Below, one piece after another: positions 21,809 through 32,300 of a stretch of DNA of 64,000 nucleotides. The notes below the pieces were generated by a model. It had not been told where the DNA came from. It made no database searches and saw only the letters and a program-made list of their open reading frames with translations. Numbering within the stretch: position 1 is the first letter of the stretch; every line of letters starts with the position of its first letter. The position numbers and the translations under genes were made by a program. The stretch comes from Triticum aestivum (Eukaryota; Streptophyta; Magnoliopsida; Poales; Poaceae), in contig NC_057809.1 of assembly GCF_018294505.1 (NCBI RefSeq), positions 509,107,914 to 509,171,913 of the forward strand, read 5' to 3'.

Positions 21809-23264
21809 GCAGTCTCCGCCTTTCTTCGAGCGATGATGACGAGGATGGAGACGAGCAGGTCGGCGGGAGCCTGCCCCTGGTCCCGAAGAAGGACAGGTCC
21901 GGCTGATCTCCCGCGGGTCTGCCCCTGCCCCGAGGTAGTCTGCAGGCGCGCCTTCTGCTTCCGAGGTTGACCCTTCTAGCCGGCTGTCAGGCTTCAAGTT
22001 TGGCCGGAGGCTGCCCGAGCTCACCAGCGATGACCCGTAAGTGCTTGACCCTTGTCTTTATTTCTTGTTCCGCGGCCGAGGCTTGACGTCCGCATTTCTT
22101 GAATAGGCTGGCGCCCACGGCGAAGAAGCTGAAGGGGGCTCCTGAGGCTCCATCTGCGGCAGCGCCTCCGCCTGTGGAGGAGGGTGACCGTGGCGCGCGG
22201 GCTTCTCCCACCCGGTCGTCCTCGCGAGGCTTGGCCGAGCTGGCTGGGGCAAGCTCAGCCCCCACGGCCCAAGTGACTCCTGTGGTGCCTTTGCCCACTG
22301 CCGCCACCACGGCCGTTGGGGCGCAGCAGGCTCCACCTCAGGACGTTGTGGTCTTGCCGCTGCCGCCTTGTTCCCCCGTTCCGCCGACTGTTGTTTCTCT
22401 GACTCCTCCTGCCGTCCTAGAGCGTGCTGTTGCTGGACTGGACCGGCTGCGGCAGGATCTTCTCGCCGACCCTCGCCTGGTGGCCGGGCGCTTGGAGCTA
22501 GCTTCAGGATGGATTCGCTCCGAGGCCTCGATCCGGGCGGCGCTGGTTCAACCATCGCCGGCTGCGACGAGGAGAGGCAGGCCGTCCTTGAGACGAAGGC
22601 TGCTCATGACGCAGCCCTGGGGGAGGCGGTTGAAGTCTACGATCGTTGCAAGGCGCTGGAGGACGAGCTGCAAGGCCTGCGGGACCAGCTCGCGAAAGAG
22701 GTTCGTCTGCGCTAGGAGCAAGAAGAAGGCATGAAGGCTCGCGAGGCAGCCATCGAGGGCCGGGAGGCCAAGCTCAAGAAGCGCCGCAATCACTTAGGTG
22801 CACTGGGGGAGGAGTTGGAGGCGACGAGGGTCGAGTTGGACAGCAAGGCCAAGGTTCTTGCCGAGGATCGCGTGGCCTTCATAGACATGGAGGAGAAGGC
22901 TCGTGCTTCGCTGAAGATGCTCTACGCCAGTGGCCTGGAGAGCACGCTGGCCGGCGCCGAGGACGGCCCCGCCAAGCTGCTTCCCTTCCTGGTTCGTGCT
23001 CTTGAGGATGTCACCCTTGGCCTTGGCCCCACGGCCGAGGCCGAGGCGCGTGTCCTGTCTTCTGCTAAGCTGACACAGGTCTTCACCCACATCTACCTTC
23101 GCGACCCCAGAACCGACCTCGACAGCCTGCTGGAGCCAGTAAGCGGCGAGGGTGCTGCCGCCGCTGCCGAGGCCGTGAAGGGTCACGCGGAGGCTCAGAT
23201 GGAGAAGTTCCAGGCCTTCAGTACCAAGTCGAAGCAGGACGCTGCCGGTCCTGCTGCTCCATGA
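21809..23264 (+). pseudogene. Antisense ORF of element 1, C-terminal half (coiled coil)
   Basis: It continues the coding line cut at 4654. It begins with an acidic stretch (SSSDDDEDGDEQ), followed by a probable 70-nt intron, 22037-22106 (gtaagt ... ag), whose removal keeps the frame into LAPTAKKLK. Next comes a Pro/Ala-rich part, then a long heptad-rich coiled coil (about 22560-22920: ALEDELQGLRDQL, LEATRVELDSKAKVL), then a C-terminal helical part ending at 23264. It is broken by a TGA near 21903, a frameshift between about 22450 and 22560, and a TAG at 22713-22715 (CAG expected). Partner or function is unknown. Confidence 0.65.
22037..22106 (+). other. Probable intron of the antisense ORF
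   Basis: The donor is cccgtaagt and the acceptor ttgaatag, with a T-rich tract between (tctttatttcttg). Splicing joins TSDDP to LAPTAKK in frame. Seventy bases is near the lower limit for plant introns. Confidence 0.45.
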
Positions 23265-23458
23265 GGCGGGGCCACCCGCGCTGCTCCATCGCCACCAAGC
23301 GACTCCGCTACTGCTCCTGTCCTGCTTTGAATTCCTGCACATGCATCATGCCTCGGGGAGGAGTTTAAACTCGCGTTTGGTATTGAGACGACAGTATGGA
23401 CTGTAATATTTGCTTTTAAGTTCCTTGGATTTTATGCTTTTCTTCCCTACTTGCTTGT
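23265..23458 (+). other. 3' flank of the antisense ORF
   Basis: This non-coding stretch turns from Pro/Ala-type coding composition to T-rich sequence (tttgcttttaagttcc, ttttatgcttttcttccc). It probably is the 3' UTR of the antisense transcript; no clear AATAAA is seen. Confidence 0.3.
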
Positions 23459-23955
23459 GTTCTACGCCGGCAGAGCCCGGCCCCGCGCGTACCTCACCCA
23501 GCATTAGCCCCGACCGGAAACCAGGACGGGACCAAAGGATTGAGGGGCTACGGAGACAGTTAGGCTCCTGAGTCACGATGCTCAGGAGTCCCCCTTGGCG
23601 CACGAACAACAAGTAGGGAGGTGTGATGTAGGTGGATCTCCCGTTCTACGTTTGCAGAGCCCGACTCCGCGCGTACCTCACCCAGCATTAGCCCTGATCG
23701 GAAACCAGGACGGGACCAAAGGAGTGAGGGGCTACGGAGCCAGTTAGGCCCCTGAGTTGCGATGCTCAGGGGTCCCCCTTGACGCGCAAACATCAGGTGA
23801 TGAGGCGAGATGCCAGTGAGACCACCGTTCTACGTCTGCAGAGCCCGGCCCTGCGCGTGCCTCACCCAGCACTAGCCTTTCGGAACTAGGGAGTGAGGGG
23901 CTACGGGACCAGTTAGGCCCCTGAGTCGCGATGCTCAGGGGTCCCCCTTGACGCT
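23459..23955 (+). repeat. Tandem repeat, about 183 bp x 3, in element 1
   Basis: Units start near 23459, 23642 and 23825 with gttctacg...cagagcccgg and end with gatgctcagg..tccccctt. They differ by small indels, and a degenerate fourth trace lies at about 24480-24625. The array lies between the antisense ORF and the truncated pol. Confidence 0.75.
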
Positions 23956-25066
23956 CAAACGGCCTTCATATCTTGGCTCTGCTCGGGGAGAGACGTGCGG
24001 TGAACCAGGCCCGAGGGGCCTGGCTGGGTGGCGTACGTCTGGGCGTGATCCAGGCGCAGCCCCCGTGCCCAGCCCCCTCGCGCGGCACTCCCGAGGGGAG
24101 GCATTGCGATGAGGCTAGACACTGAGCTCTGGGCTCCCTGAGGTTGATGCGGCCCGGGGGCCACCCTCAGTTGTTTATCACCAGCGCGGAGCATAGCACT
24201 TCCGCATGTGTACGGGCATAGCCGCTCCTCGGCAGTGTCGTCAGCTAGCGCGGAGCATGGTGCTTCCACTGGTACGTGGGAGGGGGCTCCCCTCTGGGAG
24301 GAGCCCCCGGGGCATGTACAGCCCCGCCCTGACTCGTGGCCGGCACGGTAGGGCTAGGTGAGGTGTATCTGGGCACCCGTGAGCCAGCGCGGGACTCACG
24401 GGGCCCTACCTCTAGGCGGGGTGCGCCTGGCACTGGGCCTTATCTTGTGCTGTGTTCCTGCAAATTTGGTTAGATGCCGGCACTCTACGTCCTCGGGTCC
24501 CGGCCCTCGAGCTTGTCTCAGCCGTTGCTGGTATGCCAGGTCGCGATGCATGGACATGGCCAGAGGGTGAGGGCTGGAGAGCCAGTAAGAGCCCTGAGGC
24601 GCGATGCTCAGGTACCCCCCTTTAATGTGCAAGTGGTCGACATGGAGAAGAAGAGGTGCCGTGGACAGGCATCAAGCAATCAAGCATGACGGGCGAATGC
24701 ATAGCCGGAAATAAACACAAGGGAGATACATGCCACTGGGCCTGGCCCGAGCGACTTGGGGATGATGCAGCCCGAGGGGCGCCCCCAACAAAGCAAGCTA
24801 ATGACATGAAGTAAAAAGGGATACATACCGCAGGGACGGACCCACGCGGCCTGGGAACGACGCAGCCCTGGGAGGGTGCTCCCAGCTGGAAATGAAACTT
24901 GTAAGATGTCACCTGAAGGCGTTGAGGGCGAAGGGGTGTTGGTGCAGCAGACTCGGTGGGCTGTGGAAGCCGATCCTCACGAGCCCCCAGGCCCAGGGGC
25001 CTCGGGAGGCTCCGGAGGCACTGGTAGCTCTTCGCGAATCATCTCCATCTCCGCCAAGGCTGCAGA
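23956..25066. other. Non-coding part of element 1
   Basis: GC-rich sequence without a supportable ORF. Short dispersed motifs recur, such as gcgcggagcat at 24184 and 24250. A related motif (accagcgcggagc) occurs at 32044 in element 2, so this region is homologous to that element's downstream spacer. Confidence 0.4.
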
Positions 25067-28009
25067 TCACCTGTCTTCTTGAGCCTCCATGATGCCCCTC
25101 ATGAGGCACTCACGCGTTGCAACCGCGCTCGGCAGGCCATAAGGCATGCGAACGTAGCTGTGGGGCGGACCCCCGCAGCGCCCCACTCGCGAGGGCCAGA
25201 GGTGCCCCATTGTGGCGGCTTGGTTGAGCCCTGGAATGTCGATGCAGACGCGCAACCCACCATCCTCGCTCGGATGGGGAGCCACAGCTGGTAGACGGCG
25301 GCAACCTCTCATGATTCTTGATTCCTGCAGTTCTTGAATGGCCTTGTCAACGAACTCTGCGGGTCTGACCTTCCTTGCCTTGCTCCTTCTTGAGGGAAAC
25401 GTGCTTCGAAACACGCCTCCATGTGGTGCCCAAGCGCCTCCCTCGTGACCCTGGCCAGGTCGGTGGCCCTCCAGGGGAGAGCCCCCGAGCCCTGCCTGAG
25501 GAGGGCGCCGGGCGCGCTTTCCTATGCGATGGAAGGAGGTTCCCCCTGGGCAGATGAGGGCCCTGAGGGGCCTGCCTCCCGAGGGGCCGGTCTGGACGAT
25601 GCCTTCTTCTTCTTGGGGGGTGGTCTCGGGAAGCCTCCTGCTTCCGTGATCCGGGTCTTCCAGTGATGCAGCCTGAAAGGCTCGCTCCAGGGAACACACC
25701 GCATCCTTCTCTTCACAGGGCACCGTGATGACTCCGCCGCTTCCTGGCATCTTGAGGACGTTGTAGCCATGGTGAGTCACGGCCATGAACTTGGCCAGCG
25801 CTGGGTACCCGAGGATGGCGTTGTACGGCAGGAGGATGTGGGCGACGTCGAAGTCGATGAGCTCGGTGCGGTAGTTGTCGCGTGCCCCGAAGGTGACAGG
25901 GAGGCGGACCTGCCCGATCGGGACCGTGGAGCCGTCGGTGACTCCGGAGAAGGGCTTGGTTGGCTGAAGCTGGTCGTACGGCACTTGGAGGTTGTTGAAC
26001 GTTTCCACAGACAGGACGTTGAGCCCTGCCCCACCATCGATGAGGGTCCTGGTGACTAGTACATTGCTGATGACTGGGGAGCAAAGCATCGGGAGGACTT
26101 CGGCTGTGGCCGCACACTTGAGTTGATCCGCTGAGCTGAATGTGATGGCGCATGCCGACCACCTGAGAGGGCGCGTTGCTTCAAGCCTGGGGAGGGCCGC
26201 GTTCACTTCGCGGGCAAACTACTTGAAGATGCGTTGGGAGGCTGGGGCTTGAGCTCCGCCCAGGATGCAGGCGATGGCGCGTGGCTTCTGGAAGCCCCCA
26301 GCCCCTTCGTCTTGATGGCGGTCCTCGTTTCTCCTTGGCTGAGGTGGCAGTGGAGGGAGGCCTGCGTGGCCCTGAGGGCGATCCTCACAAGGCTGATCCC
26401 TCCAGTCCCCCTCACGAGGCAGGTCTCGCCAGCGATCCTCGCGAGGTTGATCGCACCACCCTTGGCGCGGGCCGCGGTCTTCCCAGCGTCCTGCGTTTCT
26501 TCCTCGTCCTCGGTCGTAGCCCCGATCGGCGCGTTCGGGACGACGGCTGATTCTTCCTTCTCGCACGGTGCGGAGTTCTTGGCATTCGTTGGTGTTGTGG
26601 GTGTGGAGGTCATGGTACACACAGTACCGGCCGCCCCGGGAGGACTCAGGCAGATCTTTGCCCCGCTTGGTGTCTGGTTCTGCCGCGAGCATGGCAGCCC
26701 CCTTGCGCATCACGTCCTTGGCCTTGGGCTTCTTCTCTTCTGGGTCTGCGGCAGGCAGCTCGAGGAGGGAGAGGCGTCCCTCCTCAGCCCTGGCGCACTT
26801 GGTCGCCAAGTTGAATAGCTCCAGGGAGGTGCACAGGTCTTCATGCATCGCCAGCTCCTCCTTCATCTTGACATCGCGCACACCATCGAAGAAGGCCGAG
26901 ATGATGGCCTCCTCAGACACCTTGGGGATCTTGAGGCGCGCGCTGTTGAAGCGCTGGATGTACTTTTGCAGGGTCTCTCCAGGTTGTTGCTTGATGCGGC
27001 GCATGTCGCTCACGGCGGGTGGCCGGTCGCGAGTACCTTGGAAGTTGGCGATGAAGCGGGTGTGCATCTAGTCCCAGGAAGAGATTGTGCCTGGAGCCAG
27101 ATTCAGGAGCCAGGTGCGAGCTCCTTCCTTGAGCGCCATGGGGAACCAGTTCGCCATGACCTTCTTGTCCCCGCTGGCAGCTTTGATGCCCAGCTCATAG
27201 AGCTGGAGGAACTCGGCAGGGTCAGTCGTGCCATCGTAACGAGGAGGCAGGTCTGGCTTGAAATTGCTGGGCCACATGACGCTACGCAGCTCGGTGGTGT
27301 AGGCGCGGCAGCCTGCGGTGGCCACGAAAGGCTTTGGCTAGTGGAGAGCTCGGTCTTGAGGGTCCCCGCGTGCTGCGGCTAGGAGCAGCGCGGGGTCTTG
27401 GTGTGCCTGAGCCGGAGCAGGGTCACGGCGTGCCGGAGTAGGGAGTGCCTGGGCAGCTCCTTGCGGGTGAGGGGCTTCTTGGCTGCTCCGTTCTTGCTGC
27501 GCTGGCACCTGACGGAGCGTGTTCCGCCCAGGGGCCACGCGCCTTGGAGCCATGGCGTCTTTTTGGAGAGGAGGCGGCTGGTACACCTCCAGAGCTTCGT
27601 TGCCCGCGCGGGGCGGGGTGTGGTGCAGTGGCACGGACGGCGTGGGAGAGCCCCCTGCGGCGTGGACAAGCTCGGCGACGCGGTCGAGCCACTCTTCATA
27701 GACGTCGTCGACGAGACGGTAGCGCAGGAGCTCGTTTGCCGCGAGGAGCGCAGCTCAAGCCTCCAAGGGGGCACGGAGCGCACGGGACGAAGAACCAGCT
27801 GGCGCGAGCGATGGAGTAGCGGTGCGGCCGTCTTGCCGCACGGATGGATGCTGAGACGACGCTTGCTGCTTGCCCCCCGCCGGGCCGGTGGCGGCTTTGA
27901 TGGCGGGCGACGGGGAACGACGAGGACATCCGCCGATGGGCACCGTGTGGGCGACGCAGGAAGCAATGGCGGCTCGGCGCTCGGCGCGGGCCCGACGAGC
28001 GTCGGACAT
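25067..28009 (-). pseudogene. Gag-protease-truncated RT of Tat element 1
   Basis: Starting at minus-strand ATG 28009, one frame carries Arg/Ala-rich gag N-terminus, retrotrans_gag domain (PPRYDGTTDPAEF near 27255, QQPGETLQKYIQRF near 26990), an Arg/Asp-rich part with CxxH residues (YCVYHDLHTHNTNEC), protease (TLIDGGAGLNVLS near 26050) and an RT remnant. The RT jumps from the N-terminal CIDIPGLNQA block to YVRMPYGL, losing the active-site region. In-frame stops occur at 27755 (TGA), 27338, 27068 and 26219 (TAG), each explicable as CGA or CAG decayed by C-to-T. RNase H and integrase are absent. Confidence 0.8.
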
Positions 28010-28080
28010 GGATGCGACGGTCGGAGGAGAACGGGGCGATGGAAGACGAATTCCGGCGCACCCCTACCTGGTGCGCCAAA

Positions 28081-28992
28081 TGTCGGATTTCGGGTTCCGG
28101 CAAACCCTTAAGGTTCGAACACTGGGGTGTGCGCGGAGATTATGCCTTCTACCTCTCCATCTCGCAAAGATCTAGACTACTGAAAGAACTGCACAAGAGA
28201 CACAAGGTTTATACTGGTTCGGGCCACCGTTGTGGTGTAATACCCTACTCCAGTGTGTGGTGGGTGGATTGCCTCTTGGGGCTGATGATGATGAACAATA
28301 CAAGGAAGAACAACCTCGCGAGGGTCTGTTCTTGGCTGGGTCGATGAACTGCTGGGAGGAGTTCAGCCACCTTTCCCTCTCTCTCTCTTTCTCTCTCTAG
28401 CCAACTCTTACTTGCCGGCGGGTCGACCCTTTGCTCTGTGGGCGGCTGGTCCTCTTCCCAAATATCGAGCGGGAAGAGAGCCAACAATGGCGGGCTAATT
28501 TGAAGGGGGACAGCAAGTATCAACTATCCTGACAAAAGCAGTCTTCGCCTGCGCAAAGCTCTAGTGATGATGCCGTCTTGGGCTCCACGGTGACCTCCAT
28601 CTCGTAATCCTCCTGGTCTTGGTCTCGTTGCACCGAAATGGCAACCTTTGCCTGATGCCTTTGTACTCCGCGGCTGCGCTTGCCCCCTTTGCACCAAAGA
28701 GGAAAAGAGGACGTTGCGCGGGCTGGCACCCGCCTGGTGCCCTGAGTCGTCATGGCTCGCGTCACGAGCACCTCACGAGGTACCCCGCCTTGATCTCTCC
28801 GCCTCCTCGTGAGCCAGCCTGACGAGGCCGTGCCAGAGGATGGTCCGTGTCGTCCGCCCCGCGAGGCTTGGCCCCTCGCAAGGGTCTTGAGTCTTGTGTT
28901 GATGAAGATGGGCCGTGCTGGGCCCCCTTTCGAGCCACGCCGCAGGCCGCAGGCAGGCAAGTCTGGGGACCCCCATTCCCAGAACACCGACA
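28081..28992 (-). repeat. 5' LTR of Tat element 1, TATA region deleted
   Basis: This 912-bp partner of 2392-3326 has TGTCGG/CCGACA ends. The primer-site region follows at 28080 on the minus strand (TTTGGCGCACCAGGTAGGGG). About 21 bp containing the TATA box is missing at 28449-28453, where one copy of gtcct remains of the two that flank the box in the 3' LTR. Confidence 0.85.
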
Positions 28993-28997
28993 GAGCT

Positions 28998-29267
28998 AAA
29001 CCCTAGAAGTCTAGCTTTCAGATTATGTTCACCTCTACGGACTAAACCCTCCGGTTTATATAGATGCCGGAGGGGCCTAGGGTGGTACAAAGTCGGTTAC
29101 ATAGAAAGGAAATAGTACATCCGGATGCCTAGCTTGCATTCCATGCAAAGGATAGTCCAATCCGGACACGGGAGGAGGTCTTCTATCTTGTATCTTCATG
29201 GCCCAATAGTCCGGCCCATGTCACACAGGTCGGACGCCCGAGGACCCCTTAATCTAGGACTCCCTCA
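28998..29267 (-). repeat. Fatima-like 3' LTR, main piece
   Basis: It continues the LTR piece at 2292-2391 (the TSD copy of element 1 is 28993-28997). It contains the TATA-type sequence ggtttatataga (29054-29065, minus) and ends at 29267 with the complement of TGAGGGAGTCC. Confidence 0.75.
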
Positions 29268-30023
29268 ACCGCCAGGAGTAACGACCACCAGCGGGTGTGT
29301 CCAGGGTGTTACATATCGTCCCTCACTCGACAGTGGCTATGGAGTGGGTGGTGGGTGGGAAGCGAAATTTCCCATCATCAGCCTCTGGCTCGAACCGAAC
29401 ATAGTTCGGCTGTGAGTCGTTCTCCGAGGACAAGTTCTTTAAAGAGTGTAGCACATCACCCAAAGGTGATTGCTGGAAGAGGTCTGCGGCGCTAAATTCG
29501 AGAATCGATAAGCGATCTAGCTCGGTGTCCGCAGGCGTACCCGGTCCGGGACTTATAGCCGGAGACGAGTCCGGAGTTCCATTGACACAAATATTGCGGG
29601 GTGCCGAGTCCACGTGCTGCTCCGACGCCGCGGACTCTGTGGCCTCGGATGGCACAATCTACTCCAGCTCTAAGGCCGTTGCAGCAATAGGGACCATCTC
29701 ATGGATGTGATCCGATGACAGATTTAAGTCATGTTCATCGGGGCGAGGGGGAGCGGTCGCTGCGGTCTCAAATCCATTGAAGATCAAGTCTCCATAGATA
29801 TCCACGATGTAGTTCAGCCTTCCAAATCTGACCTGGTGGCCAGGGGCGTAGCTATCGATCTGCTCCAGATGGCCAAGTGAGTTGGCCCGCAGTACGAAGC
29901 CGCCGAACACAAAAATCTGTCCGGGGAGGAAGGTTTCTCCTTGGATAGCCTCGCTATAGATGAGTGAGGGGGCCATCGAACCTTTCATTGACGACACATT
30001 GGAACTCTCAATGAAAGTACCAA
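29268..30023 (-). pseudogene. Fatima-like gag N-terminus
   Basis: Minus-strand ATG at 29997 starts MSSMKGSMAPSL; the frame reads about 225 codons with a single TAG at 29656-29658 between ALELE and IVPSEATE. The protein is Ser/Glu/Pro-rich with no recognised domain and ends by deletion near 29323 (PPTTHS). I assign it to gag from its position next to the primer site and LTR. The rest of gag and all of pol are missing. Confidence 0.6.
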
Positions 30024-30582
30024 TGTCGGTGTCAAAACCGGTGGATCTCGGGTAGGGGGTCCCGAACTGTGCGTCTAGGATCGATGGTAACAGGAGACGT
30101 GGGACACGATGTTTACCCAGGTTCGGGCCCTTTCTATGGAGGTAATACCCTATGTCCTACTTGATTGATCTTGATGAATACGAGTGTTTACAAGAGTTGA
30201 TCTACCACGAGATCGTAATGGCTAAACCCTAAAAGCCTAGCCTGTATGACTATGGTAATGAGTGTTTACAAGAGTTGATCTACCACGAGATCGTAATGCC
30301 TAAACCCTAAAAGCCTAGCCTGTATGACTATGGTAATGAGTGTGTCCTTTCCAAAATAACCCCTTTGGTTTATATAGACACCGAGGGGATCTAGGGTTTA
30401 CATAGAGTCGGTTACATAAGATGGAATCTTCATAGTCGGTCGCCAAGCTTGCCTTCCACGCCAAGGAGAGTCCAATCCGGACACAGGTACAGTCTTCGGC
30501 CTTCATGTCTTCACAGCCCATCGGTCCGGTCCATGGATGATAGGCCGGACGCCCGACGACCCCTTAGTCTAGGACTCCCTTA
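30024..30582 (-). repeat. Fatima-like 5' LTR with internal duplication
   Basis: The 559-bp LTR ends CACCGACA at 30024 and starts at 30582 with TAAGGGAGTCC (TG expected, so the terminal dinucleotide is mutated). A 78-bp tandem duplication (30182-30259 and 30260-30337) makes it longer than the related LTR at 52636-53109. Confidence 0.75.
30182..30337 (+). repeat. 78-bp tandem duplication within an LTR
   Basis: Two near-identical units begin gagtgtttacaagagttgat and end tatggtaat, differing at about one position (taatggct versus taatgcct). It is a recent local duplication, upstream of the TATA on the + reading. Confidence 0.85.
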
Positions 30583-30583
30583 G

Positions 30584-31369
30584 AGGTTCACTGTCGCGGA
30601 GAAGGGGAAAGCCCCTCGCGAGGGGCCCGACTCTCCGGTGCCCAAGCATGGACGCGGACATCCACGCAAGCACACCGCAACCCCCACCGTGGCTCCGTGC
30701 AACCGTGGTGGTGCCGCTTCACGGGGCAGGGGTCGCTCCGGTCGTGGCAGTCCCGTTGATGCAGGGAGACGTGTCGTGGTCGCGCAGCCTCCTCGGCCGC
30801 GCTTCCATTCGGCGGAGATGCTGCCGGAGTTCGTCGTCTGGTCGGAGAACCCGGCCGGCAACTGGCTTCAGCACTCGCACTTCTTTGTCGACGAGCTGCC
30901 AGCCTTAGGTCTAGGTGGGCTTTGACTACAGGCAGACGGCTGCTGCAGCAGGGCTTCCTGGCTCACGGTCGAGGTCTCCCCCGCGGGCAATATAGCTCTG
31001 GCCCACGGTTGGCAGACGTTCGCCTGCGCGCGTGGCCTGGGCAGGCGGTGCACCCTCCACTTCAAGTACGACGGCGACGCGACCCTCTATGTGAGGGAGT
31101 TTGGGGAAGATGGTCGCCGCATCGGGTGCTGCCCCGAGGTGAACGACGGCGAGGAGGTGCTCGGCCTTGGAGACGGCCGCGATGAGGATGAGGGCGAACA
31201 AGCCCTTGGTGCCGACCGCGCCTCGTCTGGCTATGGCAGCTCTTCCCCCAGCGACAACCCCAGCAGTGGCGGCTACGACCAGCCGCCACACCGCCGTGCC
31301 CACTTCGAAGATGGTGGTGGGTCGTCTCATCGCCGCGCCTCCATGAAGCGCGAGGAGGGGTCCGGCTGA
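30584..31369 (+). pseudogene. Antisense ORF of element 2, B3 (REM-like) DNA-binding domain
   Basis: The frame is open from the junction with the Fatima-like LTR, so the N-terminus is missing. It is interrupted once by TGA at 30923-30925 and ends at 31369. The first part is Arg/Gly/Pro-rich (RGRGRSGRGS). After AGNWLQHSHFF the segment SWLTVEVSPAGN, GWQTFA, LHFKYDGDATLYVREFG matches the strand pattern and signature residues of plant B3 domains (W-x-V, GW-x-x-F, FxYDG, V-x-x-F). The C-terminus is acidic, then Ser/Gly and His/Arg-rich. B3 proteins bind DNA in the nucleus; a role in the element is unknown. It sits in the same antisense slot as the unrelated ORF of element 1. Confidence 0.6.
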
Positions 31370-32168
31370 GCTCGGGAAGGCGCTGGGGCCTGCCCCCGTG
31401 GACCGCTGTAGGTGCCGCTTCTATTTTGTTCTTCTTTTCCTTCCTGCATCAGAAAGAAACCAGAATGGGCCCCGGAGGGGCATGTATCGAACTATGATCT
31501 CAATTGTTATGTTTTTTTGTCGTTCCCGTGCTGTGTCGCAACATCGTCGTTTTATGTAGGGATAACTTAGCTCGACTTGTTTTGAGTGGCCTCCTCCTCA
31601 TGAGGCACTTGCTTCCTAGTACCTGTCGAGGCCTCCTTGACCTAATATGCGCTTAGGAACTGTAAAAAATTCGTCAATAGGTTTATCATTCACCCGGGGC
31701 TTGGTCATAGGCATCGCTGGCCTTGACCCGGCACCTTGCGTCGCGATACCCGTGGGGCACGGACTAGGAGAGGTGCGCCAGCTTGTGGGCTTGAACGAGG
31801 GTGCCTCGCGAAAAGACAGAAGGAGGAAGCTCACGAAGGTACCTGATCAGCCCCTTCGCGGGACGCGAAGGAGAGTACAGTTCAACCAAAGAGATGAAGG
31901 CAGAAACAGAGGCAGAAAGCGATAAGACGGGACCAGCAAGAGACACCAGAAAGAAAATTTCAATTAAAAGAGGGGCGAGCCAACTTCGGAAAGCAAATGA
32001 AAAGCCGCGTTCGGCACCTAGTCTAGTCTTCGACGTCTTCTCACCAGCGCGGAGCTAAGTGCTGCCACTCGGCATGGGAGGGATCCCCCGAGGCCCAAGG
32101 CGGCACTCCTGAGGCTCCGGGGCGTGTACATCCCCACTCATTATTACGTGAGAGTGTCACGGGCGGCG
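31370..32168. other. Spacer of element 2 between antisense ORF and minisatellite
   Basis: There is a T-rich 3' UTR-like start (tatgtttttttgtcg near 31508), then mixed sequence without a supportable gene. It shares the motif accagcgcggagc (32044) with element 1. Confidence 0.35.
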
Positions 32169-32300
32169 ATTCTTCACAGGCACGGGGCCTTGCTTCATAG
32201 GCGCTGGGCCTTTCTTCATAGGCACCGGGCCTTCTTCACAGGCACTGGGCTTTTCTTCACAGGCACCGGGCCTTCTTCACAGGAACTGGGCCTTTCTTCA
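32169..32300. repeat. Minisatellite just after the pol stop
   Basis: Six to seven variable copies of a unit of about 20 bp, cttcacaggcaccgggcctt and relatives, alternating cacagg and catagg. It begins directly at the pol stop codon (32298-32300 on the minus strand), so it lies in the pol 3' UTR. Confidence 0.75.

Larger units (their letters stand above)
2392..28992 (-). mobile_element. Tat-lineage Gypsy element 1, pol-deficient, with nested Tekay array
   Basis: The element is flanked by an exact 5-bp TSD gagct (2387-2391 and 28993-28997). On the minus strand the order is 5' LTR 28081-28992, gag-protease-truncated RT (28009-25067), non-coding part with tandem repeats (23265-25066), antisense ORF (3606-4654 plus 21809-23264), and 3' LTR 2392-3326. 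Without the nested array (4655-21808) it is about 9.4 kb. RNase H, integrase and most of RT are absent, so mobilisation would need another element's enzymes. Confidence 0.85.
2292..30582 (-). mobile_element. Fatima-like Gypsy element with deleted interior (host of element 1)
   Basis: The parts are: left (3') LTR in two pieces, 2292-2391 and 28998-29267, split by element 1; a 756-bp remnant interior, 29268-30023; and the right (5') LTR, 30024-30582. The LTR pattern (minus strand start TGAGGGAGTCC, end CACCGACA, TATA inside tttatatagat) is one I associate with the wheat Fatima family, from memory. Only the N-terminal gag remains, so the element is non-autonomous. The left LTR lacks roughly its last 100 bp because element A joins at 2291/2292. 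Confidence 0.7.

Noticed and set aside
23459..23955. Repeat array considered as CRISPR-like
   Set aside because: Units are contiguous tandem copies with no repeat/spacer alternation, in a plant genome context.
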